From: JBEAOO01 sp041164825
GTDB lineage: Bacteria > Pseudomonadota > Gammaproteobacteria > Burkholderiales > Burkholderiaceae_C
Reading direction: 5' to 3'
DNA length: 25,908 bases
Assembly (NCBI GenBank): GCA_041164825.1
Contig: JBEAOO010000325.1
Coordinates: 1 to 25,908 of the forward strand
Shown piece after piece: positions 1 through 7,830 of the stretch. Position numbers and translations under genes: made by a program. Position 1 is the first letter of the stretch; the number at the start of each line of letters is the position of its first letter. Under the pieces are notes generated by a model. That model made no database searches, was not told the origin of the DNA, and was given only the letters and a program-made list of their open reading frames with translations.

Positions 1-1
1 G

Positions 2-502
2 CTGGCGCGTCTGTCGGCCGCCGAGCGTCCCGTCGTCACCCACCAGACCGGTCTGGCGCACCATGAAAAAGTGCGCGCCGCCTATGCGCAGGCGGGGCTG
101 CTCGACCTTGAACACGGTTCGGCCGGCATCAAGGTGGTGCCCTTCATCGACGACATGGCGCGCCGGCTGGCCGACTGCGACCTGATCGTCTGCCGCGCGG
201 GCGCGGTGACGGTCAGCGAACTGTGCGCGGCGGGCGTGCCGTCGGTGCTGGTGCCATTGGTCGTGAGCACGACGGCCCACCAGCGCGACAATGCGCAGTG
301 GATGGCGCAGCACGACGCCGGTCTCCACCTGCCGCAGACCGAGCTGACGCCCGAGCGGCTGGCCGACCTGCTGCGCCACCTGGATCGGCCCCGCCTGCTG
401 CGGATGGCGGAGCAGGCCCGCGCACTGGCGTTGCCGCATGCCGCACAGCGCGTGGCCGACGAGATCGAACAACTTACCAAGACCTCCACCCGGACTTCAT
501 GA
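2..502 (+). CDS. murG: MurG C-terminal part, UDP-GlcNAc:lipid I GlcNAc transferase (5' end outside window)
   Basis: Only the last 166 codons are in the window; the frame is open from the left edge. MurG adds GlcNAc to lipid I on the inner face of the cytoplasmic membrane to give lipid II. The visible part is the C-terminal, UDP-GlcNAc-binding lobe of this GT-B enzyme. It shows the family run FIDDMA, then VCRAGAVTVSEL and AAGVPSVLVP (sugar-nucleotide binding), a conserved QRDNA segment, and the usual C-terminal MAEQARALA helix. Its TGA stop overlaps the ATG of murC (ATGA at 499-502), so the two genes are probably translationally coupled. The neighbours murC, ddlB, ftsQ, ftsA and ftsZ confirm the dcw-cluster identity. 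The N-terminal acceptor-binding half lies outside the window and cannot be judged. Confidence 0.96.
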   Translation: MARLSAAERPVVTHQTGLAHHEKVRAAYAQAGLLDLEHGSAGIKVVPFIDDMARRLADCDLIVCRAGAVTVSELCAAGVPSVLVPLVVSTTAHQRDNAQWMAQHDAGLHLPQTELTPERLADLLRHLDRPRLLRMAEQARALALPHAAQRVADEIEQLTKTSTRTS

Positions 503-1908
503 AACACGCGGTCAAGCACATCCATTTCGTCGGCGTCGGTGGCGCCGGCATGAGCGGCATCGCCGAGATCCTGCACAACCTGGGCTATGTGGTCTCGGGC
601 TCCGACCAGAGCGACAGCGCCACCTCGCGCCGCCTGGCCAGCCTGGGCATCCGCGTGTTCGTGGGCCACGACGCGGCGCACATCGCCGGCGCCGAAGCCG
701 TGGTCACGTCCACGGCGGTGAAGGCCGACAACCCCGAGGTGATCGCCGCCCGCGCCAAGCGCGTGCCGGTGGTGCCGCGCGCGGTGATGCTGGCCGAGCT
801 GATGCGCTTGAAGAGCGGCATCGCGATTGCCGGCACCCATGGCAAAACCACCACCACCAGCCTGGTCACCAGCGTGTTGGCCGAGGCGGGCGTGGACCCG
901 ACCTTCGTGATCGGCGGCAAGCTCAATGCGGCCGGTGCCAACTCGCGCTTGGGCTCGGGCGATTACATCGTGGTCGAGGCCGACGAGTCGGACGCGTCGT
1001 TCCTGAACCTGCTGCCGGTGATGGCCGTGGTGACCAACATCGACGCCGACCACATGGACACCTACGGCCACGACTTTGCGCGCCTCAAGGCCGCGTTCGT
1101 GGAGTTCATCCACCGCATGCCGTTTTACGGCGCGGCCATTCTGTGCAGCGACGACGCCGGTGTGCGCTCGATCATGCCGATGATCTCGCGCCCGGTGATC
1201 ACCTACGGTTTTGGCGACGACGCGATGGTGCGCGCGGTGGACGTGCGCGCCGATGGCGGCCGCATGCACTTCACCGTGCAGCGCCGCAACGGCGTCACCA
1301 TGCCCGACCTCGCCGTGACCGTGAACCTGCCTGGCTTGCACAACGTGCTGAACGCGCTCGCCACCATCGCCGTGGCCACCGAGCTGGAGCTGCCCGACGC
1401 GCCCATCGTCAAAGGCCTGTCCGAGTTCCGCGGCGTGGGTCGGCGCTTCACGCGCCATGGCGAACTCAACGTGCCCAGCGGCGGCAGCTACACGCTGGTG
1501 GACGACTACGGCCACCACCCGGTGGAGATGGCCGCCACGCTGGCCGCGGCGCGCGGCGCCTTTCCGGGCCGGCGCTTGGTGCTGGCGTTCCAGCCGCACC
1601 GCTACAGCCGCACGCGCGACTGCTTTGAAGATTTTGTGAAGGTGATCGGCGGCGCCGATGCTGTGCTGCTGGCCGAGGTCTACGCCGCCGGCGAAGCGCC
1701 GATCGTGGCCGCCGACGGCCGCTCGCTGGCGCGCGCTTTGCGTGTGGCCGGCAAGGTCGATCCGGTGTTTGTGGACGACATCGAGGCCATGCCGCAGACC
1801 GTGCTGGAGCAAGTGCGCGACGGCGATGTGGTGATCACCATGGGTGCAGGCTCGATCGGCAATGTGCCAGGTCGCCTCACCGAGTTGAACAAGGAACAGG
1901 CAGCATGA
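499..1908 (+). CDS. murC: UDP-N-acetylmuramate--L-alanine ligase
   Basis: MurC joins L-alanine to UDP-MurNAc with ATP in the cytoplasm, the first peptide step of peptidoglycan synthesis. The 469-residue product is near the usual length (E. coli about 491). It opens with HFVGVGGAGMSGIAEIL (about residues 9-25), the UDP-binding Rossmann motif. GTHGKTTTT at 112-120 is the Mur-ligase P-loop. EADESDASFL, TNIDADHMDTY and the late DDYGHHPVE motif follow in family order. An open frame extends far upstream, but the start at 499 is chosen because it gives the canonical N-terminus and overlaps the murG stop by ATGA. The 3' end overlaps ddlB in the same way (1905-1908). It therefore belongs to the continuous dcw operon. 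Confidence 0.98.
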   Translation: MKHAVKHIHFVGVGGAGMSGIAEILHNLGYVVSGSDQSDSATSRRLASLGIRVFVGHDAAHIAGAEAVVTSTAVKADNPEVIAARAKRVPVVPRAVMLAELMRLKSGIAIAGTHGKTTTTSLVTSVLAEAGVDPTFVIGGKLNAAGANSRLGSGDYIVVEADESDASFLNLLPVMAVVTNIDADHMDTYGHDFARLKAAFVEFIHRMPFYGAAILCSDDAGVRSIMPMISRPVITYGFGDDAMVRAVDVRADGGRMHFTVQRRNGVTMPDLAVTVNLPGLHNVLNALATIAVATELELPDAPIVKGLSEFRGVGRRFTRHGELNVPSGGSYTLVDDYGHHPVEMAATLAAARGAFPGRRLVLAFQPHRYSRTRDCFEDFVKVIGGADAVLLAEVYAAGEAPIVAADGRSLARALRVAGKVDPVFVDDIEAMPQTVLEQVRDGDVVITMGAGSIGNVPGRLTELNKEQAA

Positions 1909-2876
1909 GCGAGATTGATGTGGGCAGCTTGGGCAAGGTGGCGGTGTTGATGGGCGGCACGTCGGCCGAGCGCGACATCTCGCTGATGTCGGGCACGGGC
2001 GTGTTGACCGCGCTGCAATCGGTGGGTGTGGACGCGCACGCGTTTGACCCGGCCGATCGGCCGCTGGGCGATTTGCGCACCGAAGGATTCGACCGCTGCT
2101 TCATCGCGCTGCACGGCCGCCACGGCGAAGACGGCACGGTGCAAGGCGCGCTCGAACTGCTGGGCATCCCCTACACCGGCTCGGGCGTGATGGCCAGCGC
2201 CATCGGCATGGACAAGGTGATGACCAAGCGCGTGTGGATCGCCGAAGGCCTGCCCACGCCGCGCTCGGTGGTGTTGACCTCCGACACCCTGACCGACGCG
2301 CAAGTCGCGGCCGTGCCCGACACGCTACAGCTGCCGCTGATCGTCAAGCCGCCGCACGAGGGCTCGTCGATTGGCGTGACCAAGGTGCTGGACCGCGCCC
2401 ACATGCAAGACGCGGTGGCCACTGCCGCGCGCATGGACACCGAGGTGCTGTGCGAGGAGTTCATCGCCGGTGACGAAGTGACTTGTCCGGTGCTGGGCTT
2501 TGGCGACCACGCCGTGGCGCTGCCGGTGATCCGCATCCAAGCGCCCGATGGGGCGTACGACTACCAAAACAAGTACTTCACCGACGAGGTGCGCTACCTC
2601 TGCCCGAGCGGCCTGCCCGAGGCCGAAGAGCGCGAGATCCAACGCATCGTGGTGGCCGCCTATCGCACCCTGGGCTGCCGCGGCTGGGGCCGGGCTGATT
2701 TGATGATCCGTGCCAGCGACCGCCAGCCTTACCTGCTGGAAATCAACACCTCGCCGGGCATGACCTCGCACTCGCTGGTGCCGATGTCGGCGCGCGCCGC
2801 TGGCATCAGCTACGAGCAACTGTGCCTGCGCTTGCTGGCCGCGGCCACGCTCGACACGCCCTCGGCCCACGGCTGA
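1905..2876 (+). CDS. ddlB: D-alanine--D-alanine ligase
   Basis: This ATP-grasp enzyme makes the D-Ala-D-Ala dipeptide that MurF adds to the peptidoglycan precursor. The 323-residue protein has the N-terminal VAVLMGGTSAERDISL motif, HGRHGEDGTVQG, and PYTGSGVMASAIGMDK. The ATP-grasp pieces follow: IVKPPHEGSSIGV, CEEFIAGDEVT and KYFTDEVRYLCP. The metal-binding signature LEINTSPGMTSHSLVP is near the C-terminus. Length matches DdlB (E. coli 306). The start overlaps the murC stop (ATGA), supporting coupled translation. A run of seven T follows the stop at once (2877-2883), without a convincing hairpin before it. Confidence 0.98.
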   Translation: MSEIDVGSLGKVAVLMGGTSAERDISLMSGTGVLTALQSVGVDAHAFDPADRPLGDLRTEGFDRCFIALHGRHGEDGTVQGALELLGIPYTGSGVMASAIGMDKVMTKRVWIAEGLPTPRSVVLTSDTLTDAQVAAVPDTLQLPLIVKPPHEGSSIGVTKVLDRAHMQDAVATAARMDTEVLCEEFIAGDEVTCPVLGFGDHAVALPVIRIQAPDGAYDYQNKYFTDEVRYLCPSGLPEAEEREIQRIVVAAYRTLGCRGWGRADLMIRASDRQPYLLEINTSPGMTSHSLVPMSARAAGISYEQLCLRLLAAATLDTPSAHG

Positions 2877-2915
2877 TTTTTTTGACCCACTGACCGACCC
2901 TCGCCGACAACGACC

Positions 2916-3737
2916 ATGGCCTACGCCGCCACCTTCAACAGCCAACGCCCGAGCCTGCCGGCCGACGTGCGGCTGATGAACGCCACCGCCAACTTGTTGT
3001 TGGTGTTGGTGGCCTTCGGCCTGCTCGCGGCCGCGGTGATGTGGGGCTTGCGGCAACCGGCCTTTGCCATCCGCACACTGCGGGTGGAAGGCGATGTGAC
3101 GCGCAACAGCGCCGCCACCATCCGCGCCAACGCCGGCCCGCAGTTGAGCGGCAACTTCTTCACCATCAACCTCGGCCAGAGCAAGCGCGCGTTTGAGTCG
3201 GTGCCCTGGGTGCGCGAGGCCGTGGTGCAGCGCGTCTGGCCCAACCGCTTGAGCGTGCGCCTGCAAGAGCACCGCGCCGCCGCGATCTGGGGCGAGGACA
3301 AACTCGTCAACAGCTACGGCGAGGTGTTCGAGGCCAACCTCGGCGACGTGGAAGAAGACGACCTGCCGACGTTGAACGGCCCCGAGGGCAGCTCGGCCAA
3401 GATGCTGGAGATGGTGCGCCGCCTGCGCCCGATGTTCGAAAAACTCGATGCCAGCGTCGACACGCTCGACTTGTCGGGCCGCGGCTCCTGGCGCGCCACG
3501 CTCGACAACGGCGCCGTGGTCGAAATCGGCCGCGGCAACGACGACGAACTGATGGCCCGCTGCCAGCGCTTCGTCGACACCCTGACCCAGGTGCGCTCGC
3601 GCTACCAGCAGCGGCCGCTCGAATACGCCGACCTGCGCCACCCCGATGGTTATGCCTTGCGGCTCAAAGGCGTGACCACCACGGTCACGCCGCCGCCCGG
3701 CGCCCCCGCTACTCCCAAAAACAAGCCCCAACACTGA
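2916..3737 (+). CDS. ftsQ: Cell division protein FtsQ
   Basis: FtsQ is a bitopic inner-membrane divisome protein that with FtsB and FtsL links early and late division proteins. The 273-residue product has a short cytoplasmic N-terminus, one membrane span at about 26-45 (LLLVLVAFGLLAAAVMWGL) and then a POTRA domain starting near FAIRTLRVEGD (about 50-120). It includes the family motif VPWVREAVVQRVWPNRLSVRLQEH. The beta domain follows, ending in the segment YADLRHPDGYALRL. The C-terminus is Pro- and Lys-rich. It lies 39 nt after ddlB, with no strong Shine-Dalgarno visible, and 7 nt before ftsA. Position and domains together make the call secure although FtsQ sequences vary widely. Confidence 0.95.
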   Translation: MAYAATFNSQRPSLPADVRLMNATANLLLVLVAFGLLAAAVMWGLRQPAFAIRTLRVEGDVTRNSAATIRANAGPQLSGNFFTINLGQSKRAFESVPWVREAVVQRVWPNRLSVRLQEHRAAAIWGEDKLVNSYGEVFEANLGDVEEDDLPTLNGPEGSSAKMLEMVRRLRPMFEKLDASVDTLDLSGRGSWRATLDNGAVVEIGRGNDDELMARCQRFVDTLTQVRSRYQQRPLEYADLRHPDGYALRLKGVTTTVTPPPGAPATPKNKPQH

Positions 3738-3744
3738 GGACCTC

Positions 3745-4974
3745 ATGGCCAAGGAATACAAGGATCTGGTCGTCGGCCTGGACATCGGCACCGCCAAGGT
3801 GATGGCCGTTGTCGCCGAAGTCATGCCCGGCGGCGAGTTGCGCCTGGCCGGCCTGGGCGTCGCCCCGGCCCACGGCCTCAAGCGTGGTGTGGTGGTCAAC
3901 ATCGACGCCACCGTGCAGTCCATCCAGCAGGCCTTGAAGGAGGCCGAAATGATGGCCGACTGCAAGATCACCCGCGTCTACACCGGCATCACCGGTAGTC
4001 ACATCCGCGGCCAAAACAGCACCGGCATGGTGATCGTGCGCGACAAAGAGGTCACCCCGGTCGACGTGGCCCGGGTGGTGGAAACCGCCAAGGCGATCAA
4101 CATTCCCAACGACCAGCGCGTGTTGTTGGTGCAAGCCCAGGAGTTTGTGATCGACGGCCACGAGGTCAAAGAACCGATTGGCATGAGCGGCGGCCGCCTG
4201 GAAGTGAAAGTGCACATCGTCACCGGCGCCCAAAGCGCGGCCGAAAACATCGTCAAATGTGTGCGCCGCTGTGGTTTGGAAGTGGAGCAATTGGTGCTGA
4301 ACGGCAGCGCGTCCAGCCATGCCGTGCTGACCGACGACGAAAAGGATCTGGGCGTGGCGCTGGTGGATATCGGCGCCGGCACCACAGACGTGGCGATTTA
4401 TACCGACGGGGCGATCCGCCACACCGCCGTGATTCCCATTGCCGGCGACCTGATCACCAGCGACATCGCCATGGCGTTGCGCACCCCGACCAAGGATGCC
4501 GAGGAAATCAAGGTCGAGTATGGCGTGGCCAAACAACTGCTGGCCGACCCCGCCGAAAACCTGGAGGTGCCGGGTTTGGGCGACCGCGGCCCGCGCATGC
4601 TCAGCCGCCAAGCGCTGGCCGGGGTGATCGAGCCCCGCGTCGAGGAAATTTATTCCCTGGTCCACCAAGTCATCCGGGAATCGGGCTACGAGGAGTTGCT
4701 CTCGTCCGGCATCGTCATCACCGGGGGCGCGGCCGTGATGCCGGGCATGGTGGAGCTGGGCGAAGACATATTCCTGAAGCCGGTTCGCAAAGGTATTCCG
4801 ACCTACCACGGGGCGCTGTTTGACATGGTCGCCAATCCGCGATCGGCCACCGTGATGGGTTTGCTTGAAGAAGCGCGCCAGGGTCGCACCCGAGGTTTGC
4901 GCGCCGCGCAACAAGCCGGGTCGGTGAAGACCTTGTTTGGGCGCCTCAAAGAGTGGTTTCTTGGAAATTTTTAA
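3745..4974 (+). CDS. ftsA: Cell division protein FtsA
   Basis: FtsA is the actin-like ATPase that anchors FtsZ filaments to the membrane. The 409-residue protein has the phosphate-1 motif GLDIGTAKV (11-19), the SHS2 (1C) region, the phosphate-2 motif VDIGAGTTDVAIY (from about 207) and the adenosine motif SGIVITGGAAVMPGM (from about 322). The C-terminal VKTLFGRLKEWFLGNF is a typical amphipathic membrane-targeting helix. A GAGGA ribosome site (3736-3740) overlaps the ftsQ stop, so translation is probably coupled. Length is close to E. coli FtsA (420). Confidence 0.98.
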   Translation: MAKEYKDLVVGLDIGTAKVMAVVAEVMPGGELRLAGLGVAPAHGLKRGVVVNIDATVQSIQQALKEAEMMADCKITRVYTGITGSHIRGQNSTGMVIVRDKEVTPVDVARVVETAKAINIPNDQRVLLVQAQEFVIDGHEVKEPIGMSGGRLEVKVHIVTGAQSAAENIVKCVRRCGLEVEQLVLNGSASSHAVLTDDEKDLGVALVDIGAGTTDVAIYTDGAIRHTAVIPIAGDLITSDIAMALRTPTKDAEEIKVEYGVAKQLLADPAENLEVPGLGDRGPRMLSRQALAGVIEPRVEEIYSLVHQVIRESGYEELLSSGIVITGGAAVMPGMVELGEDIFLKPVRKGIPTYHGALFDMVANPRSATVMGLLEEARQGRTRGLRAAQQAGSVKTLFGRLKEWFLGNF

Positions 4975-5176
4975 GTCGCCAAGCCTCCAAACATGAATAT
5001 CTTCCACGAGAATATGGGGCAGTGGATGGCCCTGAAAAAAGGGCGTGCGCCACCGCTCAGATACCGACCCTCGGGTCAGCCGCCACCCGCGTGCTGACCG
5101 CGGGAGTTCGGATCTCGAAGAAATACAGCGCGCACCCACACCACACAACGCAAAGCACACGGAACGGAGTTTCTCC
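4975..5176 (+). promoter_or_regulatory. ftsA-ftsZ leader region
   Basis: This 202-nt spacer is unusually long for a cluster in which the other genes overlap or nearly abut. Its first 70 nt are more AT-rich than the surroundings, and it holds a small hairpin (GCCCT/AGGGC at 5029-5044 with an A-rich loop). CGGAG at 5165-5169, 7 nt before the ATG, is a good ftsZ ribosome site. A dedicated ftsZ promoter here is an inference from the length; I could not pick out a convincing -35/-10 pair. Confidence 0.4.
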
Positions 5177-6382
5177 ATGGCCATCGAAATGATCGAAGAA
5201 TTTGACCTCGGCACCCAAATCAAGGTGATCGGCGTGGGCGGCGGTGGCGGCAATGCGGTCGACCACATGATTGAGCAGGGCGTGCAAGGCGTTCAGTTCG
5301 TCAATGCCAACACCGACGCCCAAGCGCTCAACCGCTCGGCCGCGCACCAACTGATCCAGCTGGGCAGCAGCGGTCTGGGCGCCGGCGCCAAGCCTGACAT
5401 GGGCCGCGCCGCTGCCGAAGAGGCCGTGGAGAGCATCCGTGAAGCCATCACTGGCGCCAACATGCTGTTCATCACCGCCGGCATGGGCGGTGGCACGGGC
5501 ACCGGCGCTGCACCGGTGATCGCCCGGGTCGCCAAAGAAATGGGCATCCTGACCGTGGGCGTGGTCACCAAGCCGTTCGACTTTGAAGGCGCGCGCCGCA
5601 TGAAGGCCGCTGACCAAGGCCTGGCCGAACTCGAAGCCAACGTTGATTCGCTGATCGTCATCTTGAACGACAAGCTGCTCGATGTGCTGGGCGACGACGT
5701 GACGCAAGACCAAGCCTTTGCCCACGCCAACGACGTGCTGAAAAACGCTGTCGGCGGCATCAGCGACATCATCCACATCCCGGGCCTGGTCAACGTCGAC
5801 TTTGAAGACGTGAAGACCGTGATGAGCGAGCCCGGCAAGGCCATGATGGGCACGGCCACCGCCGGCGGCCCAGACCGCGCGGCCAAGGCGGCTGAAGCGG
5901 CCGTGGCCTGCCCGCTGCTCGAAGGCATCGACCTGTCGGGCGCGCGCGGCGTGCTGGTGTTGATTGCCGCCAGCCGCAGCAGCTTCAAGCTGAGCGAAAG
6001 CCGCAACGCCATGAACACCATCCGCCGCTATGCGTCGGACGATGCCCACGTGATCTACGGCACCGCGTACGACGAATCGCTGGGCGACCAGCTGCGCGTG
6101 ACCGTGATTGCCACCGGCCTGAGCCAAGGCAAGGCCCGCCAGCAAAGTCCGATCAGCGTCGTGCACAGCGCCCCCGTGCTGCGCACCGGCACCGACAACA
6201 TGCCAGTGATGACCCACGCCGTGGCCGGTGGTGGTGCACAGCACGCGCACGACTACAGCGCTCTGAGCACCCCGAGCGTGTGGCGCAACGGCCGCTCGGC
6301 TGCGGCCAAGGTTGATGCCTTGGCGAGCAATGGCATGGACGAAATCGAGATTCCTGCCTTCCTCCGCAAACAAGCTGACTGA
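5177..6382 (+). CDS. ftsZ: Cell division protein FtsZ
   Basis: FtsZ is the tubulin-like GTPase that forms the Z ring. The start at 5177 is chosen because CGGAG lies 7 nt upstream and the product begins with the family's N-terminus (MAIEMIEEFD). The open frame continues further upstream but that part matches nothing. The 401-residue product has VIGVGGGGGNAVDHM (nucleotide binding), the tubulin signature GGGTGTG at 104-110, and the T7-loop region before HANDVLKNAVGGISD. NVDFEDVKTVM follows in the C-terminal domain. After a variable linker, the conserved tail DEIEIPAFLRKQAD (388-401) is the binding site for FtsA and other partners. It is the last dcw gene, and a palindrome and a terminator follow it. 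Confidence 0.99.
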   Translation: MAIEMIEEFDLGTQIKVIGVGGGGGNAVDHMIEQGVQGVQFVNANTDAQALNRSAAHQLIQLGSSGLGAGAKPDMGRAAAEEAVESIREAITGANMLFITAGMGGGTGTGAAPVIARVAKEMGILTVGVVTKPFDFEGARRMKAADQGLAELEANVDSLIVILNDKLLDVLGDDVTQDQAFAHANDVLKNAVGGISDIIHIPGLVNVDFEDVKTVMSEPGKAMMGTATAGGPDRAAKAAEAAVACPLLEGIDLSGARGVLVLIAASRSSFKLSESRNAMNTIRRYASDDAHVIYGTAYDESLGDQLRVTVIATGLSQGKARQQSPISVVHSAPVLRTGTDNMPVMTHAVAGGGAQHAHDYSALSTPSVWRNGRSAAAKVDALASNGMDEIEIPAFLRKQAD

Positions 6383-6412
6383 CCGCGCCCAGCGCTGCTG
6401 CGCGGGCCGATC

Positions 6413-6466
6413 TGGCTCCGGAGGTGCTCGTCGTACAGGAAGTACGACTGCGCTCCTGCGGAACCA
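6413..6466 (+). repeat. Long imperfect palindrome between ftsZ and lpxC
   Basis: The core is the perfect inverted repeat GTCGTAC (6430-6436) / GTACGAC (6442-6448) around a 5-nt loop. Pairing continues outward with a few mismatches through TCCG/CGGA and TGG/CCA to 6413 and 6466. The result is a stem of about 24 positions with a handful of mismatches. It has no T tract, so it is not a canonical terminator. Its size and GC-rich arms resemble REP-type dispersed palindromes. I see only one copy in this window. Confidence 0.6.
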
Positions 6467-6542
6467 CCTTGACCCGCTCGCGACGCGCCGGACACGATCA
6501 GTCCCAAGCGCTCCGCACGGTGCTTGAAAGCCATTCCAAGAC

Positions 6543-6574
6543 GGCGTCCAGCTTCACAGCTTGACGCCTTTTTT
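6543..6574 (+). terminator. Rho-independent terminator after ftsZ
   Basis: GGCGTC (6543-6548) pairs with GACGCC (6563-6568). After one mismatch the inner AGCT/AGCT arms extend the stem around a short loop. Six T follow (6569-6574) and A-rich bases precede the stem. It ends transcription of the dcw operon before lpxC. Confidence 0.85.
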
Positions 6575-6649
6575 GTGGCTGCGTCACGTTCGGCCCAGCC
6601 GGTGTGGCGCCGGGCCAACCCTGAAACGGTCTTGGGAAAAGGGCATCCC

Positions 6650-6655
6650 TACAAT
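6650..6655 (+). promoter_or_regulatory. Putative -10 box of lpxC (TACAAT)
   Basis: TACAAT differs from the sigma-70 consensus by one base and follows the ftsZ terminator, where a new promoter is needed. Transcription would begin about 7 nt later, at 6662-6663, which is the A of the chosen lpxC ATG. No good -35 hexamer is visible at 16-18 nt spacing. The same hexamer occurs upstream of the rubredoxin gene. Confidence 0.45.
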
Positions 6656-6662
6656 GGCGCAC

Positions 6663-7598
6663 ATGCTGGCTCAACGCACCTTGAAAACCATCACCCGCGC
6701 CGTGGGCGTGGGGGTGCATGGCGGGCAACGGGTGGAGTTGACGCTCAAGCCCGCCCCGGCCGACACGGGCATCGTGTTCCGCCGCGTGGATTTGCCGAAC
6801 CCGGTAGAGATCGCCGTCACGGCGCAGGCGGTGTCGGACACACGCTTGGCCACCACGCTCACGCCCGGTGGCGAGCCGGGTGGCCCGAAGGTCAATACCG
6901 TGGAGCATTTGCTCTCGGCCTGCGCGGGCCTGGGCATCGACAACCTGGTGATCGACATCACCGCCGAAGAGGTGCCCATCCTCGATGGCTCGGCCGCGTC
7001 GTTCGTGTTTTTGCTGCAGAGCGCGGGCATTGCCTTGCAAGACCAGCCCAAGCGTTTTTTGCGCATGTTGAAGCCGGTCGAAATTCGCGAGGGCGAGGGC
7101 CGCGCGCTGAAATGGGCGCGGCTGGAGCCCTTTGACGGCTACAAGCTCACCTTCGAGATCGACTTTGACCACCCGGCGGTGAACCAGACCGGCCAGCGTG
7201 TCGTGTTTGACATGGGCTCGGGCCAGTACAAGCGCGAAATTGCGCGCGCCCGCACCTTTGGCTTCACCAAAGATGTGGAGATGATGCGCTCGCGCGGTTT
7301 GGGCCTGGGCGGCAACATGGACAACGCCATCATCGTGGACGACCAACGCGTGCTCAACAGCGATGGCCTGCGCTACGACGATGAATTTGTGAAGCACAAA
7401 ATTCTCGATGCCATCGGCGATTTGCACGTGGTGGGCCACCCGCTGATTGCGGCTTACACCGCCTTCAAATCGGGCCATGCGCTCAACAACAAGCTGATGC
7501 GTGCGGTGCTGGCCGACCCGAGCAGCCACGAGATCGTCAGCTTCATGGACGAGCGCGATGCGCCGCCGGGCCTGGCCGCGCTGGCCCCCGCGTGGTGA
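6663..7598 (+). CDS. lpxC: UDP-3-O-acyl-N-acetylglucosamine deacetylase
   Basis: LpxC is the zinc deacetylase that commits UDP-acyl-GlcNAc to lipid A synthesis in the cytoplasm. The chosen start gives MLAQRTLKTITRAVGVGVHGG, which aligns with the E. coli N-terminus ([21 protein letters not shown]), and a 311-residue protein (E. coli 305). Another in-frame ATG lies at 6654, but it overlaps the TACAAT box. The zinc ligands are visible: H82 in NTVEHLLSA, and H245 and D249 in KHKILDAIGD. The general base E81 and H272 in FKSGHALNNKL are also present. The gene follows the ftsZ terminator, so it is likely its own transcription unit, perhaps with the two small genes downstream. Confidence 0.97.
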   Translation: MLAQRTLKTITRAVGVGVHGGQRVELTLKPAPADTGIVFRRVDLPNPVEIAVTAQAVSDTRLATTLTPGGEPGGPKVNTVEHLLSACAGLGIDNLVIDITAEEVPILDGSAASFVFLLQSAGIALQDQPKRFLRMLKPVEIREGEGRALKWARLEPFDGYKLTFEIDFDHPAVNQTGQRVVFDMGSGQYKREIARARTFGFTKDVEMMRSRGLGLGGNMDNAIIVDDQRVLNSDGLRYDDEFVKHKILDAIGDLHVVGHPLIAAYTAFKSGHALNNKLMRAVLADPSSHEIVSFMDERDAPPGLAALAPAW

Positions 7599-7610
7599 GC
7601 GCGTGCACCG

Positions 7611-7796
7611 ATGCTGATCTTTCGCACCCTGGTGTTTTTGCTGCTGGTCGCGGGTCTGTTGTGCTTTGCGATGTACATCGGCACCGGCCACATGCGTTGG
7701 CGCGTGCTGGGCTTGCGCATCGTCACATGGACGGTGGTGGCTGCGCTGGGCTTTTTCGCGGTGCTGATCCTCGAACGCATCGTGGTGGCCGTTTGA
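7611..7796 (+). CDS. Small hydrophobic membrane protein
   Basis: This 61-residue product is almost entirely hydrophobic. It has two probable membrane spans (about 3-23 and 36-58) joined by a short loop, GTGHMRWR, that carries the only positive cluster. It starts 12 nt after the lpxC stop and runs in the same direction, so it is probably co-transcribed with lpxC. I do not recognise a named family. It shares a loose layout with the next gene (M-x-I-x-R start, first span ending in MY/VY, a Gly then RW), which could mean an old duplication. The two clear spans and the tight spacing favour a real gene over a chance frame; an overlapping frame (7592-7834) has no such pattern. Confidence 0.7.
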   Translation: MLIFRTLVFLLLVAGLLCFAMYIGTGHMRWRVLGLRIVTWTVVAALGFFAVLILERIVVAV

Positions 7797-7830
7797 TGTC
7801 GCCGCCGCGCCCTCCGAACCAAGCCCAAGC

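Noticed and set aside
82..1812. Long open frame on the - strand over murG-murC (576 codons)
   Set aside because: It is antisense to clear mur genes, has a low-complexity His/Ala/Gly/Arg composition typical of GC-rich shadow frames, and shows no domain.
5045..5176. Longer ftsZ start at 5045 (GTG)
   Set aside because: The extra 44 residues match no FtsZ, while the ATG at 5177 has CGGAG at correct spacing and the canonical N-terminus.
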